From Bacteroidota bacterium (lineage in GTDB: Bacteria; Bacteroidota; Bacteroidia; Chitinophagales; Saprospiraceae), in contig JAKOVW010000079.1 of the NCBI GenBank assembly GCA_029781865.1, forward strand, positions 124,001-188,000: a stretch of DNA of 64,000 nucleotides, given 5' to 3'. Position 1 is the stretch's first letter, and every line of letters starts with the position of its first letter. Position numbers and translations under genes: made by a program. A model generated the notes under the pieces. It did not search any database. It was not told the origin of the DNA and was given only the letters and a program-made list of their open reading frames with translations. Positions 53,621 to 62,483 of this stretch are shown here, in pieces.

Positions 53621-54487
53621 TTAGTGATATTGGTTAAATATAAGTTGAGCTGTATTCATCGCAAGATAAAATTGATCGAGTTTTATATGATTTATCAATT
53701 TGCGTTCGTGAAAATACAAAATCAAATGTTCAGTTGGCATATTGCCGGTTAACTCATCTTTCGCCATTGGGCATCCTCCATAACCATTTATGGCCCCATC
53801 AAATCGCATACATCCGGATAAATAAGCTGCATCGACTTTTTCCTGCCACTGTAAGGGTAATGTATGAAAATGTGCGCCAAATTCAATTTCAGGATAATTC
53901 GGAATCAAATTTCGGAATAAATAACTGATGCTTTCAGGAACAGCAACGCCAATTGTATCGGATAATGCAATAATTTTTATTCCCAACTTGTAAAGCTCGT
54001 TCACCCAATTCATGACGATTTCTGCATTCCATTCATCACCGTATGGATTACCAAAAGCCATCGACAAATAAATAACCAATTGCTTTTGTTTCGCAATACA
54101 GATTTCATTGATTTCTTTTACCAAGTCAAATGAATCGGGTATCCGGGAATTGGTATTCCGCATTTGGAACGTTTCAGAAACGGAGAAAGGATAACCAATA
54201 AATCGGATATTCTCAAACTGAGCCGCTTCCCTCGCCCCTCTGATATTTGCAACTATTGCCAGTAACTTCGTTTCTGATTCAGAAATATCCAGAGATTCCA
54301 AAACAGCTGCGGTATCTTTCATTTGAGGTATTGCTTTGGCTGACACAAAACTGCCAAAATCCAAAGCATCAAAGCCAGTATCAATTAACTTTTGCAGATA
54401 CTTGATTTTTAATTCAGTAGGCACAAAATCATGCAGCCCCTGCATCGCATCCCTGGGACATTCAATAATTTTAACCTTTTTGTTCAT
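53621..54487 (-). CDS. Hydroxymethylglutaryl-CoA lyase-like protein
   Basis: A 288-residue TIM-barrel of the HMGL family. The opening I-I-E-C-P-R-D-A-M-Q matches the R-D-x-x-Q catalytic strand, H-F-H-T / L-S-D-T-I-G strands carry the metal ligands, and the glycine-rich G-G-C-P-M-A near 238 holds the catalytic cysteine. HMG-CoA lyase splits HMG-CoA to acetyl-CoA and acetoacetate in leucine breakdown; related lyases act on similar acids, so substrate is likely but not proven. The first motif has ECPRDAMQG rather than the usual VGPRDGLQN. It leads a GNAT-Mpo1-like operon. Confidence 0.85.
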   Translation of the reverse strand: MNKKVKIIECPRDAMQGLHDFVPTELKIKYLQKLIDTGFDALDFGSFVSAKAIPQMKDTAAVLESLDISESETKLLAIVANIRGAREAAQFENIRFIGYPFSVSETFQMRNTNSRIPDSFDLVKEINEICIAKQKQLVIYLSMAFGNPYGDEWNAEIVMNWVNELYKLGIKIIALSDTIGVAVPESISYLFRNLIPNYPEIEFGAHFHTLPLQWQEKVDAAYLSGCMRFDGAINGYGGCPMAKDELTGNMPTEHLILYFHERKLINHIKLDQFYLAMNTAQLIFNQYH

Positions 54488-54537
54488 ATAAACTTAACCA
54501 GGTAAATATTGTTAAGTAATCTGATTCAGAATAAACC

Positions 54538-54545
54538 CAAAAGTA
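54538..54545 (-). promoter_or_regulatory. Candidate -7 element for the HMG-CoA-lyase-like operon
   Basis: The minus strand reads TACTTTTG, a full TAnnTTTG match, 50 bases before the ATG at 54487. A TTTC about 15 bases further up may be a degenerate -33. The element lies right against the start of the divergent small membrane protein. Confidence 0.4.
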
Positions 54546-54547
54546 AT

Positions 54548-54757
54548 ATGGAAAACCGGAAACGCTCCCTGCTATTAATACTGGGATTCCTATTATTTGT
54601 CATTGGTATGATATCGCTCATATTAAATCTGGTCAGCGTCAGGCTTACCATTATGAATCCGATTGATAATTTAGGCTTTATTTGGGCAATACCCATTAAA
54701 CTTTTCATGGTGATTTCCGGTCTCATTCTTGTTTATGTCCTGCAAACAAATAGATAA
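54548..54757 (+). CDS. Small two-helix membrane protein of unknown function
   Basis: A 69-residue protein with a basic N-terminus (ENRKRS) and two membrane helices (about 9-30 and 44-64). I use the ATG at 54548, because the in-frame upstream start adds 13 residues with no clear merit and would overlap the divergent promoter. No family is recognised, but the coding frame has good codon use and typical membrane-protein composition. It precedes the TonB-like gene by 76 bases. Confidence 0.5.
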   Translation: MENRKRSLLLILGFLLFVIGMISLILNLVSVRLTIMNPIDNLGFIWAIPIKLFMVISGLILVYVLQTNR

Positions 54758-54833
54758 TTTTTCTAATGTTTTAGACTGGTTATGATAATAAATTACTGAT
54801 TTATAGCGTCCTTTACACTAAATTTCATTTTTA

Positions 54834-55862
54834 ATGGAGCGCATTTTTTATTACGATTTTTACAAAATTGAAAAGGAAAATAAGCGATGGGGGTTCTTGA
54901 TTTCTGCCATTCTCCATGCCCTCATTTTATTATTAGTCCTGATAAAAATATTTCCAATGGAAACCGATGTTCCAATCGTTGAGAAAAAAGAACTCGTCGT
55001 GGAATTATTAATGCCTGTAAAGGAACCCAAAGAACCACAATTCGGAGATGGAGGAGGTTCAAGTGCCGGACCCGAATCGGAAGTTCCAAAAGAAGGTGGT
55101 TCCAAAGGAAGTGAGGCAGCACCTGCTCTTGAAGAAATGGAAAAGCAACCCAGTAAGGTCGAAGTAATAAAACCGACCCCTTTGCCAACGAATTCGTCAT
55201 CCAAACCGATCTTATCGGCTCCGGAAACACAGGTGGTAAAAGTAGAAGCGCCAAAAGTTGAACCACGACCTGTACCGACAAACCCGGCACCGGTTACAGT
55301 TTCAAATCCTGCACCTTCTAAACCTTCTGTACCCGTAATAAATGCACCTCCTGTGGTCACGAATACCAAGCCAACCCAGGCTGGAGGTCATGGTACAAGT
55401 GGTAGTTCTTCAACAGGCGATAATGATTCTCCGGGAGGAACCGGTGGAAGCGGATCTGGTTCTGGTACTGGCAACGGCTCAGGTGGAGCAAATTCTGGCA
55501 ATGGTACCGGAGGCGGTGGTAATGCTGGAAATGGAACCGGAAGTGGGTTTGGAGATGGCGTAGGTGTCAATTTTGATGAAACCGGACCACTTAGAAGAAA
55601 AGTATCTAAACGAGCTCCGATCGGCGATCTTGCAAGGGAATATGTCCAAAGTGCAGTTTTTAATATTTGTATAAACCAGGAAGGAAAAGTATCCTATCTG
55701 AAATACAATCCTAAATTATCCAAAACTAAAGACAAAAGCTTTATTCTGGAAGCCACAAAGAAAATGTTCCAATATGAATTTATGAAAGATCTGAGTGCGC
55801 CTAAGAAAGAATGTGGAACATTCACATTTAATATTGATGGTGTAATCTACAAGATGAAATAA
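54834..55862 (+). CDS. TonB-like energy transducer with proline- and glycine-rich linkers
   Basis: A 342-residue protein with a cytosolic N-terminus, one membrane helix (about 20-41), a long Pro/Val/Glu-rich linker, a low-complexity Gly/Ser/Asn segment (about 183-245), and a C-terminal domain (about 255-342) with two conserved cysteines. That layout is of TonB/AgmX-type proteins that carry proton-motive energy to outer-membrane receptors. The canonical TonB C-terminal motif is weak, so the domain assignment is by layout. No ExbB/ExbD genes lie next to it. It converges on the NamZ gene. Confidence 0.65.
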   Translation: MERIFYYDFYKIEKENKRWGFLISAILHALILLLVLIKIFPMETDVPIVEKKELVVELLMPVKEPKEPQFGDGGGSSAGPESEVPKEGGSKGSEAAPALEEMEKQPSKVEVIKPTPLPTNSSSKPILSAPETQVVKVEAPKVEPRPVPTNPAPVTVSNPAPSKPSVPVINAPPVVTNTKPTQAGGHGTSGSSSTGDNDSPGGTGGSGSGSGTGNGSGGANSGNGTGGGGNAGNGTGSGFGDGVGVNFDETGPLRRKVSKRAPIGDLAREYVQSAVFNICINQEGKVSYLKYNPKLSKTKDKSFILEATKKMFQYEFMKDLSAPKKECGTFTFNIDGVIYKMK

Positions 55863-55865
55863 AAT

Positions 55866-57080
55866 TCAATTGTAAAGCAGGTACTTTTTTGATTTTGACT
55901 TGTATTTCATGAGATCGTTCTTCCAACTCTCCCTTATGGAATGCTCCGTTTCTTGATTCAAAATTTGTTTTCTCAATGAATCAGAACCTGCGAGTTTATC
56001 TATAAAGTGATTCTTTAAAAAGAAATCCTGGCCTATATTCAACTTTTTAAATGCATTAAGCAAGTAATGAAGATTAATTCTTTTCTCTTCACGTAAAGCA
56101 TTTAAATCCATATTTCGAAGATCAAACCCGTAACACAAACTATCCTTCCATGGCGGATTGATCGCTTCAGGCATACTGACTGGGGTAAACCGGAAACAAC
56201 CGTTGACATACAAATCAGGGTGGCCATATGCCTGAAAAGGAAAAGAAGTACCACGGCCTACACTTATAACGGTTCCTTCAAAAAAACATAAAGAAGGATA
56301 CAAAGCAATGGCCAGATCATTGGGAAGATTCGGCGATGGCCTGACATCTAATTTTACCTTTGATGAATGCAAATAGTTTTTACAGGCGATTACCTTTAGG
56401 TTCAGTGAATTGCATTTGTTTATCCAGCACTCTCCTTTTATCATTCCTGCCAACTCACCTTGAGTTAATCCATATACAACAGGTATCGGGTCTATTCCTA
56501 TAAAACTTTTAAAAGCAGTATCGAGAACAGGACCATCTACATAATGGCCATTTGGATTTGGCCTGTCCAGTATCATTAATGCCACGTTGTTTTCAGCACA
56601 ACTTTCCATCACATAATGCAAAGTGCTGATGTAAGTAAAAAATCGCACGCCGACGTCCTGCACATCGTAAACAATCAAGTCCAATCCGGCCAGATCATTG
56701 GAATCCGGTTTGTATTTCTTGCCATAAAGGGAAATGATTTTTATTCCTGTTTTAGTGTCCTTATCATCTGCAATATGTGCACCCGCCTCAGCAATACCCC
56801 TGAATCCATGTTCTGGTGCAAATATCCTGACAACATTAATTCCGGAAGCAACCAACGTATCTGCTAAATGCACACCATTAATTAATGAACTCTGATTTAC
56901 CACCAGGCCGATGCGTTTATTCTTTAGCAATTGAATATACAAATTCATTTGCTCTGCACCACATTTAATTTTTAATGGTTTAAGATCCTGAATGTGCTCA
57001 AAAGAGAATAATTTTGAACTCCCAATCAGGAATATAGCAGTAATAAATATAACAAACTTGGAGTTACAACGATTTTCCAT
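55866..57080 (-). CDS. namZ: Exo-beta-N-acetylmuramidase NamZ (DUF1343)
   Basis: NamZ removes MurNAc from the ends of muropeptide glycans during cell-wall recycling. The 404-residue protein has an N-terminal signal (about 1-27), then the DUF1343 pattern: K-x-x-R-I-G-L-V-V-N-Q-S-S, F-A-P-E-H-G-F-R-G, D-V-Q-D-V-G-V-R-F-F-T-Y, and D-R-P-N-P-N-G. These are the expected conserved acidic and histidine positions. I use the ATG at 57078-57080, as the longer in-frame starts precede the signal peptide. Its 5' end overlaps the divergent exonuclease gene. Confidence 0.9.
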   Translation of the reverse strand: MENRCNSKFVIFITAIFLIGSSKLFSFEHIQDLKPLKIKCGAEQMNLYIQLLKNKRIGLVVNQSSLINGVHLADTLVASGINVVRIFAPEHGFRGIAEAGAHIADDKDTKTGIKIISLYGKKYKPDSNDLAGLDLIVYDVQDVGVRFFTYISTLHYVMESCAENNVALMILDRPNPNGHYVDGPVLDTAFKSFIGIDPIPVVYGLTQGELAGMIKGECWINKCNSLNLKVIACKNYLHSSKVKLDVRPSPNLPNDLAIALYPSLCFFEGTVISVGRGTSFPFQAYGHPDLYVNGCFRFTPVSMPEAINPPWKDSLCYGFDLRNMDLNALREEKRINLHYLLNAFKKLNIGQDFFLKNHFIDKLAGSDSLRKQILNQETEHSIRESWKNDLMKYKSKSKKYLLYN

Positions 57081-58452
57081 TATTGACATTGAAACGACAG
57101 GAGGTATTTCTAAACGCGACAAAATTACAGAAATTGCCATCATTGTTTATGAAGACGGGCAAATTGTAGATCAATTCGAAAGCCTGGTTAACCCGGAACG
57201 TAGTATACCTTATGAGATCACCAGAATGACCGGCATTACCAATGAAATGGTGGAAAATGCACCTAAATTTTACGAAATCGCTAAAGATATTTTACAAAAA
57301 ACTGAGAATTGCATTTTTGTTGCACATAATGTCTTTTTTGATTACAATTTTATTAAAGAAGAGTTTGCACAACTTGGTTATACTTTTTCACGAAAAAAAT
57401 TGTGCACGGTTCAATTAAGCAGGCGTTATTTCAAAGGGTTAAAGTCTTATAGTCTAGGCTCTTTAATAGAACACTTTAAAATTCCCGTCGAAAACCGACA
57501 CAGAGCCATGGAAGACACCAAGGCAACTCTACATGTTTTTATCCGAATTTTAAAATTGAGCGATCAGAATAATTTGCACTTATCAGACTTATCCACGCTG
57601 TTAAAGGAAAACAAAATACCCGCTAATCTCAATAAAAGTGATATTCAGAGCCTTCCTGAAAGCCCAGGTATTTATTTTATGAGAGACAGGCATGGCGTCG
57701 CGATCTACATTGGAAAAAGTAAAAACATCAGAGAACGCATCTTTCAGCACTTCAATGACATGAGTATGAAGACGCGTAAAATGCTGGAGATCGTGCATGA
57801 AATTGATTCCATTCAAACCGGAAATGAGTTAATGGCATCTTTATTAGAAGCACAGGAAATAAAAAAGCATCAACCAGAGATCAACAGAGAATTGAGGAGA
57901 AAAACACATTCTATTTTATTGACAGCTCAGAAAAGCGATGGAAGTTATTATCGCTTTACCGTAAAGGAAGCTGAATGGCTCGATTCAGCTGATGAAGTTA
58001 TCAATCACTATTCTACCCGGCCAGCAGCAAAGGAGTATCTTGATTACTTAATTTACAATTATGCTCTATGTAAAAAAGTGAATGATCATAATATAGATGG
58101 AACTTCGTGTTATGCGTTTCAGATAGGTCATTGCCATGGTGCCTGTATCAACAAAGAAGATGTAAACTCATATAATGAGCGTTTTGATCAGGCTTATCAT
58201 GAAGTGAATAAAATATATAAAGAATCATTCTACATTGTTGGTGATGGAAGAACCAGGGAAGAAAAATCCATTGTCGTCGTAGAAAATGGATTTTGCAGTT
58301 ATATTGGTTATTTGAATTTTGAGATGAATTATACCACTATTGAAGAAATAAAAGAGCATCTGGATAGTTACAAAGGAAATGTTGAAACCAATCGAATGAT
58401 CGCACATTATATGGCCAAAGACCGGGAATACAAAAAAATAGCTTTTTCCTGA
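57058..58452 (+). CDS. DnaQ-like 3'-5' exonuclease fused to a GIY-YIG (UvrC/Cho-like) domain
   Basis: A ~464-residue protein: an N-terminal DEDDh exonuclease (about 5-175) with D-I-E-T-T-G, the second motif around H-N-V-F-F-D-Y and the third H-R-A-M-E-D-T, then a GIY-YIG endonuclease domain (about 205-290) with G-I-Y-F-M and I-Y-I-G-K-S-K-N-I-R-E-R. A C-terminal region has cysteines as in UvrC/Cho relatives. Such fusions occur in Bacteroidota and Actinobacteria as repair nucleases. The family start suggests a TTG at 57058; an in-frame ATG at 56992 would add 22 residues antisense to the NamZ signal. Either way the two genes overlap head to head. Confidence 0.85.
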   Translation: MELQRFSIIDIETTGGISKRDKITEIAIIVYEDGQIVDQFESLVNPERSIPYEITRMTGITNEMVENAPKFYEIAKDILQKTENCIFVAHNVFFDYNFIKEEFAQLGYTFSRKKLCTVQLSRRYFKGLKSYSLGSLIEHFKIPVENRHRAMEDTKATLHVFIRILKLSDQNNLHLSDLSTLLKENKIPANLNKSDIQSLPESPGIYFMRDRHGVAIYIGKSKNIRERIFQHFNDMSMKTRKMLEIVHEIDSIQTGNELMASLLEAQEIKKHQPEINRELRRKTHSILLTAQKSDGSYYRFTVKEAEWLDSADEVINHYSTRPAAKEYLDYLIYNYALCKKVNDHNIDGTSCYAFQIGHCHGACINKEDVNSYNERFDQAYHEVNKIYKESFYIVGDGRTREEKSIVVVENGFCSYIGYLNFEMNYTTIEEIKEHLDSYKGNVETNRMIAHYMAKDREYKKIAFS

Positions 58453-58479
58453 ATTAACTCAACCTTTCATAAAATGGAG

Positions 58480-59295
58480 TTACTCATATAAATAGGCGGC
58501 CATTTCGCGTTGATAATTTTTTGCTGCGTTATAAACAGCTTTCCTGTAATCGGAATCCTGCTCTGGATAAGTTATTTTTCTGGAAACATTGATGAGCAAT
58601 CCACCCTGTTTATTCTTTCCTTTAATGATAATACTTTTTAATTCACCACCCTGAGTGCCGACACCCGGTACCAATAAAAAATGATCCGGGCAAATTTTAC
58701 GGATATGAATAAATTCAGAAGGATGTGTTGCTCCACAAACAAACATTAAATTAGCGTTATAGGGTGAATCAAGATAGGTATGCATAACCTTTTCATAGAG
58801 ATATTCACCGGTCTCCAGTTTCTGAAATTCAAAATCCTGACTACCTTGATTGGAAGTAAGACTTAATATGATGGACCATTTTTCCCTATACTTTAAGAAT
58901 GGTTCTAAGGAGTCTTTACCCATGTAAGGATGCAGAGTTATTGCATCGGCACCTAAAGTATCAAAATAATAGCTGGCATACTGCTGTGAGGTATTACCAA
59001 TATCAGCACGCTTTGCATCTGCGATTATAAGGCAATTTTCAGGTATCAGTCTGATCACATCAGCAAGTTGTTTCCATCCTGCAGGTCCATGTGATTCAAA
59101 AAAAGCAACATTTAATTTATAGGCAATTGCAAAATCCTGTGTGCATTCGATTACATCTTTGCAAAAATCGAACAATGGATATTGATTCTTTATGTATATA
59201 GAAGGCATCTTTTCTATATCCGGATCCAAACCTACGCACAATAATGAATTTTTGAAGCGTATTTGATCGTAAATAAAATTTGCATCTTTTGTCAT
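58480..59295 (-). CDS. pyrF: Orotidine 5'-phosphate decarboxylase
   Basis: PyrF makes UMP from OMP, the last de novo pyrimidine step. The 271-residue protein belongs to the longer bacterial subfamily, with the catalytic I-I-A-D-A-K-R-A-D-I-G-N near 91-102, G-V-G-T-Q-G-G near 215, and L-I-N-V-S-R near 234. The start ATG at 59293-59295 is clear. Other pyrimidine genes, pyrR and pyrB, lie 33 kb away, so the pathway is scattered. The next gene upstream is mrp, 15 bases away. Confidence 0.96.
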   Translation of the reverse strand: MTKDANFIYDQIRFKNSLLCVGLDPDIEKMPSIYIKNQYPLFDFCKDVIECTQDFAIAYKLNVAFFESHGPAGWKQLADVIRLIPENCLIIADAKRADIGNTSQQYASYYFDTLGADAITLHPYMGKDSLEPFLKYREKWSIILSLTSNQGSQDFEFQKLETGEYLYEKVMHTYLDSPYNANLMFVCGATHPSEFIHIRKICPDHFLLVPGVGTQGGELKSIIIKGKNKQGGLLINVSRKITYPEQDSDYRKAVYNAAKNYQREMAAYLYE

Positions 59296-59310
59296 CAGTA
59301 AATGCTCATA

Positions 59311-60396
59311 TTAAGTTGCGGATACTATTTGAGAAGGAGCAAAAAGCAAATGACGCAATGCCACTTTTTGATCCAATTGTTCTATTATATGTTTAAAAAC
59401 GTCATCAATTGAAGGATCCAGATTGTACCCCGTCCCAACATCAAACGATTTACGCACACCTACCCTAATCGGCACTTGTCCCAACAAGGCTGAATGGGTT
59501 TTTTCGGCAAGCCGCTGACCTGCACCTTCACCGAAAATATAATATTTTTTTTCAGGTTGATCATCCGGTGAAAACCAGGCCATGTTTTCAATTACACCTA
59601 GAACGGGAACTCTTATTTGTTCCATTTCAAACATATTTGCAGCTTTTACTGCATCCACATAAGCTACTTCCTGCGGCGTTGTAACCATAATTACGCCGGT
59701 CAACGGTATAGTCTGTACCAGGGTCAATTGAACATCACCTGTACCTGGAGGCAGATCAATAATTAAATAATCCAAAGCCGGCCAGGCCGTATCGTAAAAA
59801 AATTGTTTAATAATTGCCGCCAGCCTGGGACCTCTCAATACGACTGCTTGCTCTGTTTCAATGATATTGCCCAGTGAAATCACAGAAATTCCTTCCACAT
59901 CTATAGGAACAATCTTATGTTTTCCATCCTGATCTATTACTTTGGGTTTAGTATCCCTAATACCCAACATCGTTGGTATTGAAGGTCCATACAAATCTGC
60001 ATCCATTAAGCCAACTTTAAAACCGGCATTCTTTAATGCTACTGCAACGCTTACCGAAATCGTGGATTTCCCGACACCACCTTTTCCGGAGGCTATGGCA
60101 ACAAAATTGCTGATTTGAGGTAAAGCGGTATTCGGGGCATCCGCATAAGGGGCCTGATTTATAAAATGTGCGTGAATTTGCAGATCCGGATACTTTTGAG
60201 AGATGGTACTGTAAATAGACGCATACAGTTCATCTTTATGTGCATATTTAGCAGAGGGCAAAAATATTTTAAAATGCAACTGATTATTTTCCAGTTTCAA
60301 ATCCCGGATCATTTTCAATTTAACAATGTCGCTGCCCGATTCCGGCTCAATAATCCCTTGTAAGCAAATGGCAATGTCTTGAATGTATTGATTCAT
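59311..60396 (-). CDS. mrp: Mrp/ApbC-type Fe-S cluster carrier ATPase
   Basis: Mrp-family P-loop ATPases carry Fe-S clusters to target proteins. The 361-residue protein has an N-terminal DUF59/MIP18-like domain (about 1-85) and an ATPase domain with the deviant Walker A S-G-K-G-G-V-G-K-S-T near 102-111. The usual C-terminal C-x-x-C, near I-E-N-M-A-W-F, is absent: this protein has S-P-D-D there. That replacement occurs in Bacteroidota members, so loading may use other ligands. I use the ATG at 60394-60396; the longer start lies beyond the promoter motif. Confidence 0.93.
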   Translation of the reverse strand: MNQYIQDIAICLQGIIEPESGSDIVKLKMIRDLKLENNQLHFKIFLPSAKYAHKDELYASIYSTISQKYPDLQIHAHFINQAPYADAPNTALPQISNFVAIASGKGGVGKSTISVSVAVALKNAGFKVGLMDADLYGPSIPTMLGIRDTKPKVIDQDGKHKIVPIDVEGISVISLGNIIETEQAVVLRGPRLAAIIKQFFYDTAWPALDYLIIDLPPGTGDVQLTLVQTIPLTGVIMVTTPQEVAYVDAVKAANMFEMEQIRVPVLGVIENMAWFSPDDQPEKKYYIFGEGAGQRLAEKTHSALLGQVPIRVGVRKSFDVGTGYNLDPSIDDVFKHIIEQLDQKVALRHLLFAPSQIVSAT

Positions 60397-60404
60397 ATAG
60401 GGGG

Positions 60405-60412
60405 CAAAAATA
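60405..60412 (-). promoter_or_regulatory. Candidate -7 element for the mrp-pyrF transcript
   Basis: The minus strand reads TATTTTTG, a full TAnnTTTG match, ending eight bases before the mrp ATG. A transcript would have a leader of one or two bases, or none. Confidence 0.45.
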
Positions 60413-60449
60413 AGCCTATTTTCGACCATTCGAGTTACCCAAAAATTGA

Positions 60450-60457
60450 TAATTTTG
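60450..60457 (+). promoter_or_regulatory. -7 element for the RibF-glycosyltransferase gene
   Basis: TAATTTTG is a full TAnnTTTG match. A TTCG at 60429-60432, 17 bases upstream, is a near match to the -33 TTTG. The predicted start is about seven bases before the ATG at 60471. Confidence 0.5.
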
Positions 60458-60470
60458 TGAATCGCTTCAT

Positions 60471-62483
60471 ATGAGGATAATTATATATGGACAGGAACCA
60501 TTACCTGTTTTTCTCAATCCAGTAGTTACTATCGGCGCTTTTGACGGGCTGCATAGTGCTCATATGCAAATTATAACCAGGTTGATCAATTCTGCAAAGT
60601 CGATTTCAGGAAATAGCATTTTAATCACATTTGATCCACATCCCAGGTCTATCCTGGATCCATCCGATAAATCGTTAAAGCTATTAACAACCCTTGAAGA
60701 ACGAATTAAAATCCTGGAAGAAACAGATCTGGATTATTTTGTCATTGTACCCTTCGATTACTCTTTTTCAATGATGATGCCGGAAGAGTATATTGAAAAT
60801 TTTTTGATCGAACAATTCTATCCCAAAAAGATTATTGCCGGATACGATCACAGATTTGGCCGGGATGGAAGGGGCGATATCTCTTTAATTAGATACTATG
60901 CAACGCAACGGAATTTTGATTTTGAGGAAATAGAAGCCCAAACTCTCGCGCAATCAACAATTAGTTCAAGTCGCATCAGGGAATATTTGTCCAGTCATCA
61001 AATTCTAAAAGCAAACACTTTACTGGGTTATCCATATATGTTATCTGGAAAAGTTGTGCCAGGCAACAGAATTGGCCGCGAAATTGGATTCCCAACAGCC
61101 AATATTGAAATTACAAATTCCTTTAAATTAATTCCTCCAGATGGAATTTATGCTGCTTGTTGCAAAGTAAGCGGTAAATTATATGACGGAATGCTTTATA
61201 TAGGCAACAGCCCGGTAGTAACAGATGGTAAAAAAAGAACGATTGAAATAAACATATTCGATTTTGTTGAGGAAATTTATGGCAGACAAATTACAGTATA
61301 CGTACTGGACCATATTAGAGAAGACAAAAATTTTGAAAGCAAAGAAGCATTGAAAAATCAAATCAAGGAAGATGAACTGTTAATTAAAAGTGCGATTACA
61401 AGATACAAAATTCACTTCAGACCTATTTTAAAGCCCAAAGTTGCAATTGCTATATTAAATTTTAACGGGCGCCATTTTCTGGAGAAATACCTCCCTTCTA
61501 TTGTTCAACATACCCCTTCTCAATTTTCTATTTATATCATTGACAACAATTCAACGGATAGCAGTTGCCAGTATCTTGAACATCATTATCCGGAAATTCA
61601 TCTCATTAAGTTGCGGCGAAATTATGGCTTTGCCGGCGGATACAATAAAGGACTTGCACAGATAGTTGCAGACTACTTTGTGTTGATTAATTCTGATCTG
61701 ATCATCAAAACAGATTGGATTACCGGGATTATAAATAAAATGCAGGAAGAACCTGATATTCTGGTGGTTCAGCCAAAAATTATCGACTTGAATGATCAGA
61801 CTAAGTTTGAATATGCAGGCGCTTCCGGCGGTTATATCGATATTTTAGGCTATCCATTCTGCAGGGGAAGAATAATAGATATGATCGAAACAGATCATGG
61901 CCAGTATGACAACCAGGAAGAAATATTTTGGGCCAGTGGAGCTGCAATGATCATTAAAGCATACGCCTTTAAAGCTATAGGCGGTTTTGATAATGATTAT
62001 TTTGCGCATCAGGAAGAAATTGATTTGTGTTGGCGTTTAAAGAGAATTGGTGGAAAAATTATTTGCATGCCTGAGTCTGTGGTTTATCATTTGGGCGGAG
62101 GTACATTGGACTACAATAACCCACGAAAAACCTACCTCAACTTTAGAAATAATCTCTTTACTATTTTCAAGAATTGCACCTGGAGAAGTTTAATATTTAT
62201 CCTGCCTATTCGGTTGGTTCTGGATGCTTTAATCATAATAAGTTATTTGGCAAAAGGTCAATTCAATGTTGCTTACAAAATAATTCAGGCCTATGTGGTT
62301 TCAATTATAAATACGGTATATCTTATCCACAAGAAAAATTATACTGAGTCATTGATTCAAAAGCTTAAGTATTATACGTATAACAAAACGGGAATTTTAA
62401 AAGCTTCTATCTTCCTTCAATATTACTTTTCAGGCAATAAACAGTTTTCAAAGATTCCACCTAGCTATTTTATGAAGAAATGA
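60471..62483 (+). CDS. ribF: Fusion of bifunctional riboflavin kinase/FAD synthetase (RibF) with a family-2 glycosyltransferase
   Basis: One uninterrupted frame of 670 residues encodes two normally separate proteins. Residues 1-about 308 form a complete RibF, which makes FMN and FAD: G-A-F-D-G-L-H-S-A-H at 22-31 (the usual H-x-G-H reads HSAH), the F-D-P-H-P-R strand, I-S-S-S-R-I-R-E-Y, and the kinase P-T-A-N at 208-211 with I-E-I-N-I-F-D-F. Residues about 322-670 form a GT2 enzyme of the rhamnosyltransferase type: V-A-I-A-I-L-N-F-N-G at 324, D-N-N-S-T-D, an N-S-D-L metal site, W-A-S-G-A-A, and a C-terminal membrane-associated stretch (about 572-612). No in-frame start or stop separates them. 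The TGA overlaps the RluA-family start (ATGA). Confidence 0.88.
   Translation: MRIIIYGQEPLPVFLNPVVTIGAFDGLHSAHMQIITRLINSAKSISGNSILITFDPHPRSILDPSDKSLKLLTTLEERIKILEETDLDYFVIVPFDYSFSMMMPEEYIENFLIEQFYPKKIIAGYDHRFGRDGRGDISLIRYYATQRNFDFEEIEAQTLAQSTISSSRIREYLSSHQILKANTLLGYPYMLSGKVVPGNRIGREIGFPTANIEITNSFKLIPPDGIYAACCKVSGKLYDGMLYIGNSPVVTDGKKRTIEINIFDFVEEIYGRQITVYVLDHIREDKNFESKEALKNQIKEDELLIKSAITRYKIHFRPILKPKVAIAILNFNGRHFLEKYLPSIVQHTPSQFSIYIIDNNSTDSSCQYLEHHYPEIHLIKLRRNYGFAGGYNKGLAQIVADYFVLINSDLIIKTDWITGIINKMQEEPDILVVQPKIIDLNDQTKFEYAGASGGYIDILGYPFCRGRIIDMIETDHGQYDNQEEIFWASGAAMIIKAYAFKAIGGFDNDYFAHQEEIDLCWRLKRIGGKIICMPESVVYHLGGGTLDYNNPRKTYLNFRNNLFTIFKNCTWRSLIFILPIRLVLDALIIISYLAKGQFNVAYKIIQAYVVSIINTVYLIHKKNYTESLIQKLKYYTYNKTGILKASIFLQYYFSGNKQFSKIPPSYFMKK

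Noticed and set aside
54860-55570. Several long reading frames antisense or shifted to the TonB-like gene
   Set aside because: They come from the repetitive proline/glycine coding DNA and carry glycine-, serine- or proline-rich translations with no start signals of their own.
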